A stretch of 64,000 nt of DNA from Trichobilharzia szidati (lineage: Eukaryota; Platyhelminthes; Trematoda; Strigeidida; Schistosomatidae). Made by a program: the position numbers and the translations under genes. Shown piece after piece: positions 1-10,479 of this stretch. The DNA lies in contig OX235279.1 in NCBI GenBank assembly GCA_944472155.2, forward strand, positions 61,167,564 to 61,231,563, read 5' to 3'. The notes below the pieces were generated by a model, which saw only the letters and a program-made list of their open reading frames with translations, was not told the origin of the DNA and ran no database searches. Each line of letters opens with the position of its first letter. Position 1 is the first letter of the stretch.

Positions 1-1130
1 TCTTTATGTGTAGGGAGTGGGTGCTGGGGATACGAGAAGTCTCAAAGATTGCTCGTCTTTATGACACCGTTTCGGTTTGGTGGAATCACATAACGACATG
101 CTAGCATTATAAGCATAATTTTGAGCAAGAAGCACAAGTCATATATATATCGGTCAGGTTACCCTGATCGAACTGAGTAGACATGTGTTATGAATACTCA
201 ACTGCCGTTCAGTATGATATACAGTGTTAGTGGAAGTATTACCTTATTAAAAGAAAAAAGGATGCTACAATGATCCTATAAAAGCACCGATATTTTGTGA
301 AGGAGTCACTTTGAAATGAAGGTTATTTATCTAAAACCTATGTAAATTCTGACAACCTCAACGATATGGCTTTCAAGCTCTTAGGACGTCTTACACTGTG
401 TGGTTGTTTCTTGGCTACTGTCGTCATGTTTTATTAAACAAGCTATCTGAGATAAAGACAGAATACAAGACAAAATACAAATTTCTGCGAAAAGTTCTTC
501 TGATAATAAGAAAAAGGAATTGATGTAAGTACAATAAAGCGTACATATGTCTTGAAAAAAATATACTCGTGTCTTCTACTAGACATCCGACCCGCCTATT
601 AGAAAGCCTATTCAAGTTAGATTCGCAATTTATTAATGACTGCCGCTGCTTATTTTCTCTGGTAAGTGTAACAATTTCGAAGATGAATTATTAACTATAT
701 CTATAGAAGGAACAATTAAGTTTTGGTTGTTTAGAAGATCGTTTCGTTTGACAACGCCATAGAATACGAACCTAGGTGAATAAACCTTCATCCTCTGACA
801 ATTCAGTTATTCCGTCAGATAATAGCAGTCCGTATTTACCACCTTCAGAATTTTTTAAAGCCGCTTGTTTATTTTCCCCACTTATTTGTATGCGTATACA
901 AGTAAGAAATACTAATTGCAAAAAATTATTTTCATCCAATCAGCTTTCTATTTTCAATTGATAAAAAGCCACTTCTGGTTAGTCAATCATTTTTCACTCC
1001 ATCATCTGCTGAAAATAATGGTAGAAGCGTATTGGTGCTGTCACGTTTGTAAAGACTTCGATTCTGGTTCAGTTAGCCGAGTTTCCACCAAGCCTTAGTC
1101 TCATAACTGCATTCCATATCTGCTTGGTGA
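1..1130. other. Copy A outer segment, no firm gene
   Basis: AT-rich sequence with short open frames only. On the minus strand at about 777-925 there is an exon-like frame ending in SEDEGLFT and a stop. It lies on the same strand as the coiled-coil exons and could be a further exon, but no confident splice sites were found. The equivalents are 11721-11869 in B and about 33970-34118 in C, where C carries a TGA in the middle of the frame. Confidence 0.4.
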
Positions 1131-1590
1131 ACAATTTCAAATACGAAATAGACTTATTAGAAAGCGTGCAAAGAGTAGGAACTAAGCTAATAAAGGGTTT
1201 CTCAACATTCCCATTTGGGGAGAGGTTAACTCGACTGAGTTTATTTCCACTGTCATACAGACGACTTAGGGTGACCTAATACTAGCATACAGTATCCTAA
1301 GAAATGATTTTGGAGCTAATATATCTAATTTATTTCTTCCTTCTAGCACCAACCAATTGCGAGGACATCACCTCAAGGTTCAAAAACCACGGTCGAATCG
1401 TCTGCGTCTGGAGATCCGTTTTTCGCATCGAATTGTGAACCATTGGAACTCCCTACCGGAACACGTTGTATCAGCGTCATCCGCTGATTCATTCAAGGCG
1501 AGATTGGACCTCCTGTGTGTAACAAATCGAAAGGATTAACACAGGCATAGAGCCTACTATACTAAATAAATTGTAAACTGTAAACTGTAA
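1131..1590 (+). mobile_element. 3' fragment of a second CR1-like element (copy A)
   Basis: The reading frame IDLLESVQRVGTKLIKGF near 1150 and the frame from 1357, with HRIVNHWNSLPEHVVSASSA, match the conserved C-terminal end of CR1/jockey reverse transcriptases. The piece is 5'-truncated and frameshifted. It ends in an A-rich tail with repeated AAACTGT at about 1572-1590, which is typical of short 3' repeats in this group. It lies antisense to the coiled-coil exons. It is dead on arrival rather than a gene. Confidence 0.8.
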
Positions 1591-1970
1591 TTTACTTTTC
1601 TATTCGACTTCGAACGAAAATGGTTTCTAAGCACAGTGCTCAGCATAGTCTGAAGTATTCTTATGTCGATTCACTGATTAACATGTTTACAGCACGAATG
1701 AAATAAGTTACATTGGCAGAGTTGAATCATAACCATGTCAATTATCAGTTAAGTCTATTTAATGGATCCACCAGTATCTTCTTCTAAGTAGTTACTGATA
1801 CATTCTCAAAAAACCACAAACTGGATTTACCTTCTCTATATTGCATTGGCTTTATGCGCTAAGTAATCAAAGTGGCGACAATGAAGTCACAAATGGATTC
1901 GTGTATATAGAAGTTTGAAAATGATTTTAAAATAATTTATGACTATCAGAAAACATCTACACATATTCAC

Positions 1971-3245
1971 CTTGATTTCAGAATGTGTCAGGTTTAAAGC
2001 TTTCCAGTTTACCCCACCACTCAACTTCAGTTCATTATATCTCGTTTCGCAGGCCTTCAGACTATCTTTTAATTTTGAACAATTAGCCATATAAGCATGT
2101 AAACCGACTTTTAAAAAATACCTCTCCTCTTCTAGTTCTTTCTTGACTTCAAAGACCTTTGTTCTCATTTCTTTCACTTCTTCTTTAGTGATTTTCATTT
2201 GTTCCTGTGAGTAAAACACGGTGTAAAAAGCTCATTGTTACTTGTAGAAGTTTGACCAAGGCCTCCTACTTTAAATGATTCCCATGGGCTTCAGCGTACT
2301 TCTGTTTTTCTGACGTCAGTTTCGAATGCACTTCATCGTTATCAATCTTTCATAGCGTATGAAAAAATTTGTAATCAACGGTTACCTGCAATTTTTGATT
2401 GAATATCTGACATTTTTCAAGAGCTTCTCTCATGTTATTTAGCTTTTTGTACTCGCATTCAATTTCCTTCTCTAGTTCCGCGACCTTTCTTTTCAGGATG
2501 ACCTAATATTGTTTTTATGAAATATTTTAACTTTTTACCGAGTCTTCACGATCAATACTTAAGAGCTGACTTTCCATCACAGGATCAGCTGCCAAAAAAT
2601 CATATTAAATTTAAAATTACCATATATGTAATATAAATTCGATTCGAAATCACGCATAATCAGTGATCTAAGTATGTAACAACTTCATTTTATTCATTAC
2701 CTGTTGTGTAATATTTTGTTCAACTCAACGACTTTTCCTTTCACTATCCTTAATATATTAAATATATCTTCATTCCTAAAATTTTGATTTTCTTGGAATA
2801 CGGAAAAGCTTTTAATCATATTGCTTATTATATCGATCATAGACTTAACGTGAAATCGTGACTTGTCCGCCTGGTCACAAGAACTGTAATCCCAACCTGC
2901 ATTTTTCTTGGTGCTCGTTAAGCAGACACACTAGATCTTCATCTTCTTTTTCTTTGGTTTCCGATAGCTTAGCAGCGGTTTTTCTCATTGCCTAAATCTT
3001 TTTCCTTTTTTATTTACCTTCTTACCCTTTCGTCTTCTAAAGTGTTTTCCAGATTTTTGATGAGCGATTTATACTCTTCATTGCTATATTTAATGTTTGC
3101 TTCTGTCTCTTTTAACTCAACTAGTCGTTTGATAACCTGATATGAAATGTAACATACTTTTTTCACTATTTAGTCCATCGATCTCCCTCTGCAGTTGGAT
3201 AATTTCATCTTGATGTTTCCGATCAGAAAGGAGAAGTTCTTCTTG
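1971..3245 (-). pseudogene. Coiled-coil gene exons (copy A)
   Basis: Duplicate of the exon block described for copy C (31648-32922), reading right to left. It contains the same short exons separated by introns of 34-38 bases. The exon at about 2242-2346 has a TAG stop within HLK*EALVKLLQ, as in copy C. There is no 3' half of the gene next to it, so it can only be a truncated duplicate. Confidence 0.6.
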
Positions 3246-4011
3246 CTACAAACATCAGCTTTTTGAAATGAAACTCAATAAGCATTCCTTTTCATCGCCA
3301 GTTTCGCTTTTTACAGAGCTGCCATCGAATTTCAACAAATTGGTCCACTTGTCACCTCAGCTGCTCTTCAGGGTCGGTGGACTGAAGTTGTCTTTCGAAG
3401 ATGTAGAGGCGGTCACCAAAAATGTCATCGTCGTCAAAAGTTGAGTTCGCGTTCCTGTCACCCGTTGTATTTCAAGTCGAGAAGGATGGGTGTTCCAATA
3501 TCCAATATCGTTTTTATGAGCTAGTATAAACCAATTTGATTTCTTTGTGCTCGCCTCTTGATTGTGGCGTATAGGTTGCTGATCTTCGGTAAACGTCTGC
3601 GTAGCTCGTCCCGCCACTCGACTGTCGTAGCTTTGGTTGACTCCCAAAGGAGTAGTGCAGGGATTAATTATATATGGTTTGTAGTACAAGGTGTGTTAAG
3701 ACTGTTAATACTGTGAATGGAGTTGATCCTTTCACCAGTTAGTCCTTCGGTATCGTTGTCAATAGAAAAGAGATAATAATAATAATAATAGATATAATTA
3801 GTGAGGGTTTTCAGACTAACAGACAGAAAAGAATAAGAAAACGTAACAACAGTCAGTCAGCCGGTTTATATATATATATATATATATACAGATAATAACG
3901 ATAATAATAATAATAGGTGTAGTTAAAGCTGTCAGGAGAGTAAGACGGAAGAGAATGTAAAGAAGTAAAACGACCAGCTTAATTGTCTACCTTTGAATGG
4001 TGTATGCGATT

Positions 4012-5493
4012 TTAAGGAGATGGGCCATTTGGATGAAGTCCTTGTGTTGCTGCATGGTTGTCCAGCCTTCGCTTAAAGGCGTCCATAGATGGTGCCATAG
4101 CTACATCTGCCTGTAAGGAATTGCAGGGACGGCAAACCCGCAATGAAAAAAAGTGGGAGCGCACCCGGGTCCTTGCCCTCTGGTGAGCTATCCTTCTAGG
4201 ATTTCCACGAGGGAGCCTATACCTAATCAATGGCAGAACACCTTTGTTTGGGTGATTCTGATCATTTGTTATTTTGTAGGCAGTAATTAAATCCCCTCTA
4301 AGACGACGGTAGCTAAGTGTGAATAGGCCTAATTTCCTCAGCCCTTCATCATATGGTTTATTTCGGAGACCAACCACTCCTTTTGTTGCCCGTCGTTGGA
4401 CTCTTTCCAAGAAGTTTGCATCTCTTCTAAGCAGTGGGGGTGCAATAATATTATGCACTTCAAGGTGAAGTCTGACGTCTGTTTTGTACAACCTTAAGAA
4501 GAGCTCAGGAGTGAGTGCACCTAACTGTCTATGTGTAAAGTGTATGACTGCATATGCCCTCGCTACATCCCCCGTGTAATTTACGCTTGTGTCCATTTTC
4601 TCCGTTAGAACTAGACCTAATTCACGTTCCGATATTGAGCAGGACAAGCTTTCATTGCACAGGGTGTAACTTGCATTCTGCAGTCTACAGGTGCGTAACT
4701 TAACTACTTTGCACTTTTTCAGATTCAAAGTCATATCACTGGCCACCGCCCAGTCTTCCAGAAGGCTTAGATCTTCCTGTAGCCTATCTGAGTCCTCCGG
4801 GCACTTTATCGGCCTCCATATCTTCACGTCGTCAGCGTATAGAAGAGTCGGGCAGCTAAGACGGCATGGTAGATAATTGATAAAAATCAAAAACATCAGT
4901 GGTCCTAGGATAGAACCCTGTGACACTCCTGATGACGAGCTGTGCCAAGATGATCGGACTCGATTGACCTTATTGCAAAATTGCCTTTCAGCTAGGTAGT
5001 CCTTTAACCATGACTGAATTGGCTTACCTATACCTACCTGGCTTATTTTGTGTAGGAGGAGGTCATGGTGAACAGTGTCGAGTGCCTTCTCAAAGTCTAG
5101 GAAGACCATATGGATTGGAACATTCATATCCCAGCATGATGTCCAATCGTCCCAAGCTGATAGTAAGTTAGTAACGCAGGATCTCCCTTTCCTGAAACCG
5201 TGTTGGGCTTCATGTAGTATATTAGACCTATCGAGATATTCCCTGATATGATCGTCAATATTACTTTCCAGTACTTTTGATACCACTGGGAGTCGAGCTA
5301 CTGGTCTATAACTAGTGGGATTTTGTCTATCCCCACCCTTGAAGAACTGAGAAAGGATGCTTCTTTTCCATTCCCTTGGCAGTTTCCCCGATTCCATGGA
5401 GTGTTGGAACAAGTCGCATAAGGGCCTAAAGTGAGCTTCGGCGCACTGTTTCAGAACAGATGGCCTGATTTCGTCACAACCTGGAAACTTCAC
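4012..5493 (-). CDS. Reverse transcriptase of the CR1-like element (copy A)
   Basis: 493 residues, open. It shows the RT motifs in order: LSQFFKGGDRQNPTSYRPV (48-66), FLDFEKALDTV (131-141), GVSQGSILGPL (189-199) and LLYADDVKIW (217-226). The C-terminal tail RVCRPCNSLQADVA matches the WNSLP-type end of CR1 elements. The frame is open because the stop lies just upstream, so it is the RT half of a longer dead polyprotein rather than a complete gene. The Met at the start is only the first Met after the stop. Confidence 0.8.
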   Translation of the reverse strand: MKFPGCDEIRPSVLKQCAEAHFRPLCDLFQHSMESGKLPREWKRSILSQFFKGGDRQNPTSYRPVARLPVVSKVLESNIDDHIREYLDRSNILHEAQHGFRKGRSCVTNLLSAWDDWTSCWDMNVPIHMVFLDFEKALDTVHHDLLLHKISQVGIGKPIQSWLKDYLAERQFCNKVNRVRSSWHSSSSGVSQGSILGPLMFLIFINYLPCRLSCPTLLYADDVKIWRPIKCPEDSDRLQEDLSLLEDWAVASDMTLNLKKCKVVKLRTCRLQNASYTLCNESLSCSISERELGLVLTEKMDTSVNYTGDVARAYAVIHFTHRQLGALTPELFLRLYKTDVRLHLEVHNIIAPPLLRRDANFLERVQRRATKGVVGLRNKPYDEGLRKLGLFTLSYRRLRGDLITAYKITNDQNHPNKGVLPLIRYRLPRGNPRRIAHQRARTRVRSHFFSLRVCRPCNSLQADVAMAPSMDAFKRRLDNHAATQGLHPNGPSP

Positions 5494-5502
5494 AGGTGTG
5501 AG

Positions 5503-5820
5503 TCACTGTAGCCTACTTAGTACTATTGGAGGGTTTATTTGGGGAGTAGCCATTAGGTCTTCCTCCTGTGCAATAGTGGTGCCACCATTTTGGTCCGTAA
5601 CGGTAATACCCACATTGCTGTTTAGCTGTTTGGCGAAGGCTAAACTGGATGTTTCAGCTACCTCCAGACTAGTGGGATATTGACCGTTTTGGTCCACTAA
5701 GGCGCATGTCCCTGGTTGATTTTCTTTTCGACATGAATCGATACAAGTTTTTCGGGTTTGCAAGGAGTTATATATATATTTATTCCTGTTTATGCAGGAA
5801 CATACCAATTGTACAGGCAT
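5503..5820 (-). pseudogene. Linker before the reverse transcriptase (copy A)
   Basis: Frame with TCALVDQNGQYPTSLEVAET and LAFAKQLNSNVGITV, the usual spacer between endonuclease and RT in CR1/jockey elements. It is in the same frame as the RT and separated from it by a single TGA. Confidence 0.65.
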
Positions 5821-6233
5821 GGATAAGTTATTATATAAATTACAGTTTGTTTGTTCAATCTAACATTAGAGTCAGTCAGAACAGTCTGCAAAATAGTTTG
5901 TCTGTGTAACACATAAAGAGATATAGAAATATTGTCTTCGCATTAACGAAAAACCCAGACTTCAGATGAATGTGATACAAATATCTGGGAAAAATAAAGC
6001 TTGAAGTCAATTCTATAAAACTTTGTTGTGAACAGCATCCGTGAAATAAAGTTTATTGATGTATTATTTTGAGTCAATAATGTATTTATTCCATTTTTGT
6101 CAGCAGACTTATCGTAGTTTTATAATAGGAAAGAAATTTGATCTTTGATACGAAAATTAGATAAGGTAATGTTAAATTGTTTTACTGCATCAAATGGGGT
6201 CAATTCTAGAATTATCAATTTGCGCCATTTGCG
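5821..6233. other. Unexplained AT-rich insert between endonuclease and RT (copy A)
   Basis: About 410 bases with no coding signal interrupt the expected endonuclease-to-RT linker. They contain several AATAAA-like motifs and, at the RT side, a small TTCCTG/CAGGAA hairpin. I could not find target-site duplications or recognise a family. The same insert is at 16764-17176 and 28660-29072. Confidence 0.6.
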
Positions 6234-7343
6234 TCAGCGCCGGATCCTGAGTTCCAGGTATGCGTCGTGGTCGATCTGACTCTTAGATACGCGCCACGTA
6301 AACCAAGCCTTCCGCTTTGCTTGCAGAATACGCTGCGTGCCTCTCTTTAACCATGATGACTTTCTTTTGGGCTGTGTTGTGACTAAAGTGACGGTATCCG
6401 AGATTACTGTATGAATAATCTTTTCTACCACTTCACAGTGTTCATCCAAAGAGAGCTCATCCCACGCTTAGGGACAGTCTGCGTCGGACAAGAGCCTCCG
6501 CATTTTAGCATAGTCAGCCTTGCTGTAACACAGATATGATTGCTCACGGAGAACGAGATCGAAACCTATGACTGCATAGCCACTACTTCCTAGAGGAGTC
6601 ATGATCTGGACCTTTTCGACGAGTAGTTGGTCACTAGTTAGAATGTAGTCCAGTTTTGGTGACTTTCCACTAGGGCCCCACCTAGTGTCGTCTCCAACGT
6701 CCTCAGTCAGTCCCCTGTTTCGAATAGTTTGCAGAAGATTTCGGCCGAATTTTCCCTTAGCATACCCCGAGCCAAGGTTCAGTGATGGGGTATTCAAATC
6801 TCCAGCAATGGTGATTCGGTCATAGCCCAATTCTCGTATCCTTGTGATAGTGCTGAGCAGTAGCTGATTGTGCCCTGCCCCACAGGTGGGAGATCAGTAG
6901 ATGCCACCCAGTAAATGCTTGGTGTGGCCTACGGTGAAATGGAGTTCAAAAAGTGGTGGGTCCGTTGCACGCACACATTTAAGTTACCTGTCAAAGTATA
7001 TAGCAACTCCCCCTCCTTCCATATTATCCCTGTCTCTCCTGAGCAGAACCATATCACCTTTACTGATTTCGTTATCGGCGATAGTGGGGGTTAGCCACGT
7101 TTCAGTGAGAACGACCACTTTCAGTGGTAGGTGTGCTTGGAGATTTCGGAGTTCACCTATTTTTCCTCTCAGCCCCCTCACATTGCTATATAGGCAGCTG
7201 ACAGTGAGTCTCACAACCTCAGCGTGTTGTGGGGTAGTTGACGTGAAGCTGTCTGCTAGTAGGGGACTTAATGTTGGGACTAGTCGACCGATTCCAATGG
7301 AACCGGCCGGTTGTGGTTTTTTCCATGGATTTAGGCAGGACAC
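6234..7343 (-). pseudogene. APE-type endonuclease domain of the CR1-like element, with stops (copy A)
   Basis: One reading frame broken only by in-frame stops. 6984-7343 carries SCLYSNVRGLRGKIGEL and VVLTETWLTPT, with the catalytic Glu of the ETW motif. 6468-6830 carries ITIAGDLNTPS (catalytic Asp and Asn) and SPKLDYILTSD. 6234-6449 is the end of the domain. In living elements this nicks target DNA before reverse transcription. The same three stops, at homologous places, are in copies B and C. Confidence 0.75.
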
Positions 7344-7742
7344 TTGGTTGGCACAGACTGTTATTCTCAGAACTGCATCGCTCTAGTGTCACTGAAGCTT
7401 TGGGACGTATTAAAGCCTCAGTATGCTGACTCCTTATGGTTCGGGGTCTGCTTTCGCAGCGTCGGATGTGTCCTCCCATTTTCCCCTTGATCTCATACCA
7501 CCGTTGAATTGCTATGGCCAACTGCTCTGGGGAGTTGAATGTGACACTTAGCAGCTTCGGAAAGCTAATCAGTGTGAGATGAGCGGGGCGAGGTAGTCGG
7601 GAAATGGAGATGGCTCCAGAAGCGCCCAGGGCCATCTCAGACGACAGCCATCTCCACTGCTGTACGTCATGCATGTGTTTTTCACAAGCAGCGCCCGTTT
7701 CCCGCTCCGAGATACCGTGTACGACCGAAGAGATAGAAGTCA

Positions 7743-8912
7743 TCAATTCTGGTGACTTTCCGCCATTTGTCTGATAGCCCATGATCTGTCTTGTCTCACC
7801 CTTATGCTTGAACTTCTGTCGATGGCTAGTACCTGAGCCGTCAGTAGTACCTTTTCGGCCTCTTCGGCAGAGTCCAGTGTAACCCTTAATGGGGGCGGCT
7901 TACCGTGAGGCGTGTGGACACCCCTGCACAATTTCACTGAACTAATGTTCAGACATAATTTGTTGCACAGGTTTGACCACTGTTCCTGATCAAACAGGGC
8001 CCGCTGTTCAAGTAAGCTGTCCTTGCTCACAGGTACGTTATAGAGGATAAGAGAATTAGACCGATTAACCACAGACTTAGGTTCGGCCTTTGGCTTCTTG
8101 TATTCCTTTGCAGCATCAGCAACTTTAGGCTTCATCAGGTTTTGGCCAGCCTTTGTTGCGTTGCCGAACTTGCTTGCGGATGCAAGTGGTACTTTTCTAA
8201 TTCTCTCTTCCCTTGATTTTGTGTGTCCAACCTTTTGAATCTTCACCTTATGAAAATTGGCATTTTCAGTCAGTAGGACTGGAGTGTCTGAGCCAAGTTT
8301 TGGCAGTGTGGTGTCAGCAGGTGGGTAGCTGCATAAGACTTTGTTGGGACGCAAGAGCGATTTGTTGTTTCTGCTATCCGCAGACACGCTCTGTGGGACT
8401 ATGCCAGGGCGACAAAGTGGGCAGATGTACCAAAACCACGGGCACGGGTTATTACTTATAAACTTGTAGTATGCCTTCGGCACCTCTTTGTTACAATGGC
8501 AGTGCACCCACCGTTTGCAAAAATTGCATTCAAACGCTGAGCCAGCTTTAGAAAATATGATACTGCACGCCTGGCATTCGTCTCCCTTACTTGATGACGC
8601 CTTCGATGTCTTATGACGTCTTGAGCCTTTCCTTTCAGGTTTGCTGTGATTAACACACTGGCTTTCAGTTGATGCATGTGTAATATCCTGTCCCCCTGGT
8701 ATTGCCTGTGCCGTTTCAGTACAAGACTGTGGCAATGCAGGTGTAGTATCAGGACAGAAGAGACCTACACGAATCTTTAGGATCATTAAGCGACATGGAG
8801 TTGATATCCCTGGGGTTTCGCCTTCTCGGGTTGAAGCCCTTATGACAACACAGTAAGGTGTTTTACTGCCTTTTCTAAGGCTACTTTTGACAGCCATATT
8901 AACTATCATCAA
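7743..8912 (-). CDS. ORF1 protein with PHD-type zinc finger (copy A)
   Basis: 389 residues. The pattern C113-x2-C116-x12-C129-x2-C132-x4-H137-x2-C140-x23-C164-x2-C167 is a PHD-type zinc site. A basic linker follows, then an RRM-like region at about 286-375 starting NSLILYNVPVSKDSLLEQR. This layout fits ORF1 nucleic-acid-binding proteins of CR1-like elements, which coat the element RNA. The start at 8912 is the first ATG of an open frame; the Met at residue 6 is also possible. It is intact in all three copies, while the rest of the element is broken. It differs from B and C at a few residues, for example Lys9 where B and C have Glu. Confidence 0.8.
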   Translation of the reverse strand: MMIVNMAVKSSLRKGSKTPYCVVIRASTREGETPGISTPCRLMILKIRVGLFCPDTTPALPQSCTETAQAIPGGQDITHASTESQCVNHSKPERKGSRRHKTSKASSSKGDECQACSIIFSKAGSAFECNFCKRWVHCHCNKEVPKAYYKFISNNPCPWFWYICPLCRPGIVPQSVSADSRNNKSLLRPNKVLCSYPPADTTLPKLGSDTPVLLTENANFHKVKIQKVGHTKSREERIRKVPLASASKFGNATKAGQNLMKPKVADAAKEYKKPKAEPKSVVNRSNSLILYNVPVSKDSLLEQRALFDQEQWSNLCNKLCLNISSVKLCRGVHTPHGKPPPLRVTLDSAEEAEKVLLTAQVLAIDRSSSIRVRQDRSWAIRQMAESHQN

Positions 8913-9530
8913 AACTTATGCTATATAAGAGTAGGAGTGCAACAGTATCCACCGGCATGAACAAATATAAGACTGAAAAAGTACAACACAAGGAAAAGAA
9001 AAGGTTTTCGACTTTACCTAGTACTTTCTGGATGATTGGCTTCAAAGCAATCACGTGGTAGGCCAACAAGACTTGTTTATCTGAACGAGTGAGGAAGACG
9101 CTCCTACAAAAGAAGCACCTGAAGTTTTGTAGGTAGTTCGAGACAACTGGACCTACCACACAGACACTCAGCAAGTATGTAATGCTTAAATTTGATTATC
9201 TGGCTAGGGAGATCAGGTTTCCCAAGCGGAAAATTCACAAAAGAGGTATTGTAACGTGAGGAGGAAAAACACGACGACGACTTCAAGGAGCGCGCGCAAA
9301 ATTGATTCGTGAGAGATCGTTTCGTCCCACTCCATTTGGAGAGTTTCGTTCTTTACGGGATAGCCGAAAATAGTTGCTTCTCAAACACATCGCGCGGTAA
9401 ATGATCTCCGTGTTAAAAAGTGCCTTTTTGTGTTTTTGTGTATAGTAGTCTTGCTCAGTGTCCAATGTAACAGTGACGAAATTTTGATCTGTACTTGAGT
9501 GGTGATGCTGCTGCAATTGTCGTTTCACTT

Positions 9531-9979
9531 GACAATTGTTTAGTGATTTTACAACATTCTACAGCCCAAGATATTGAAAGAGAAGGAAGGAAACAGATTG
9601 AATGTACTGGCCGAGTGAGTACAGGAAGAGCAAACAGATGATGTAGCTAGAACTTTTATGTTTGCCAGTGCTTCAACGCGTAGCAGTATTCAACTGCTCA
9701 CTCGGATGTTATTCCTATACATAGGCGTCTGAGAGGACGAAGGCATATAGCCCTACGATACATGTGACAACACAAAAACCGAGTCGCTGGTTAACACGTA
9801 TCAGTATAAATCCAATGACATGACTTTATATCTACATTAGTTTCAAATTTCCCTTTCGCAGGCTACTTGGTGAAACGTGCTCCATTTTATGTTTCCCCCT
9901 CAAAAAACAAGTGAAAGGGAAGAACAATGGGAATAAATGCGATACGAAAGAGGTAAATACAATGAGTGGATTAAAATTT
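9531..9979. other. Inner segment of copy A
   Basis: AT-rich sequence matching 20475-20936, with no gene. It is cut off by the N gap. Confidence 0.5.
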
Positions 9980-10479
9980 NNNNNNNNNNNNNNNNNNNNN
10001 NNNNNNNNNNNNNNNNNNNNNNNNNNNNNNNNNNNNNNNNNNNNNNNNNNNNNNNNNNNNNNNNNNNNNNNNNNNNNNNNNNNNNNNNNNNNNNNNNNNN
10101 NNNNNNNNNNNNNNNNNNNNNNNNNNNNNNNNNNNNNNNNNNNNNNNNNNNNNNNNNNNNNNNNNNNNNNNNNNNNNNNNNNNNNNNNNNNNNNNNNNNN
10201 NNNNNNNNNNNNNNNNNNNNNNNNNNNNNNNNNNNNNNNNNNNNNNNNNNNNNNNNNNNNNNNNNNNNNNNNNNNNNNNNNNNNNNNNNNNNNNNNNNNN
10301 NNNNNNNNNNNNNNNNNNNNNNNNNNNNNNNNNNNNNNNNNNNNNNNNNNNNNNNNNNNNNNNNNNNNNNNNNNNNNNNNNNNNNNNNNNNNNNNNNNNN
10401 NNNNNNNNNNNNNNNNNNNNNNNNNNNNNNNNNNNNNNNNNNNNNNNNNNNNNNNNNNNNNNNNNNNNNNNNNNNNNNN
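9980..10479. other. Assembly gap of exactly 500 N
   Basis: There are 500 consecutive N, which looks like a fixed-size scaffold gap. The sequence on its left (copy A) matches the interior of copy B, and the sequence on its right is the outer end of palindrome arm B. The joint between A and B is therefore not supported by sequence. Confidence 0.99.

Larger units (their letters stand above)
3774..9530 (-). mobile_element. Degenerate CR1/jockey-type non-LTR element (copy A)
   Basis: Reading right to left: 5' region (to about 9530), ORF1 with a PHD finger (7743-8912), apurinic-type endonuclease pieces (6234-7343), an unexplained AT-rich insert (about 5821-6233), a linker (5503-5820), the reverse transcriptase (4012-5493) and a 3' end with (TA)n at about 3868-3891 and (AAT)n at 3774-3791. 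In-frame stops in the endonuclease and before the RT are shared by all three copies. The element therefore died before the segment was copied. The 5' end is a guess. Confidence 0.8.
1..9979. repeat. Segmental copy A, direct relative to copy B
   Basis: This stretch is nearly identical to 10957-20936 in the same orientation, with scattered single-base changes and a few small indels, for example a 12-base difference near 460. It runs into the run of N at 9980, so its right end is not seen, and its left end may lie outside the window. It carries the 3' scrap of a CR1-like element, exons of a coiled-coil gene on the minus strand and a degenerate CR1-like element on the minus strand. Whether it is a real third copy or a second haplotype left in the assembly cannot be decided from sequence alone. 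Confidence 0.95.

Noticed and set aside
6901..7386. 161-residue frame on the plus strand (and its counterparts at 17844-18329 and 27507-27992)
   Set aside because: It is the antisense shadow of the endonuclease domain and has no motif of its own.
7219..7782. 187-residue minus-strand frame overlapping the end of ORF1
   Set aside because: Although long and kept in copy B, it has no domain, lies across the ORF1/endonuclease joint and is shortened in copy C.
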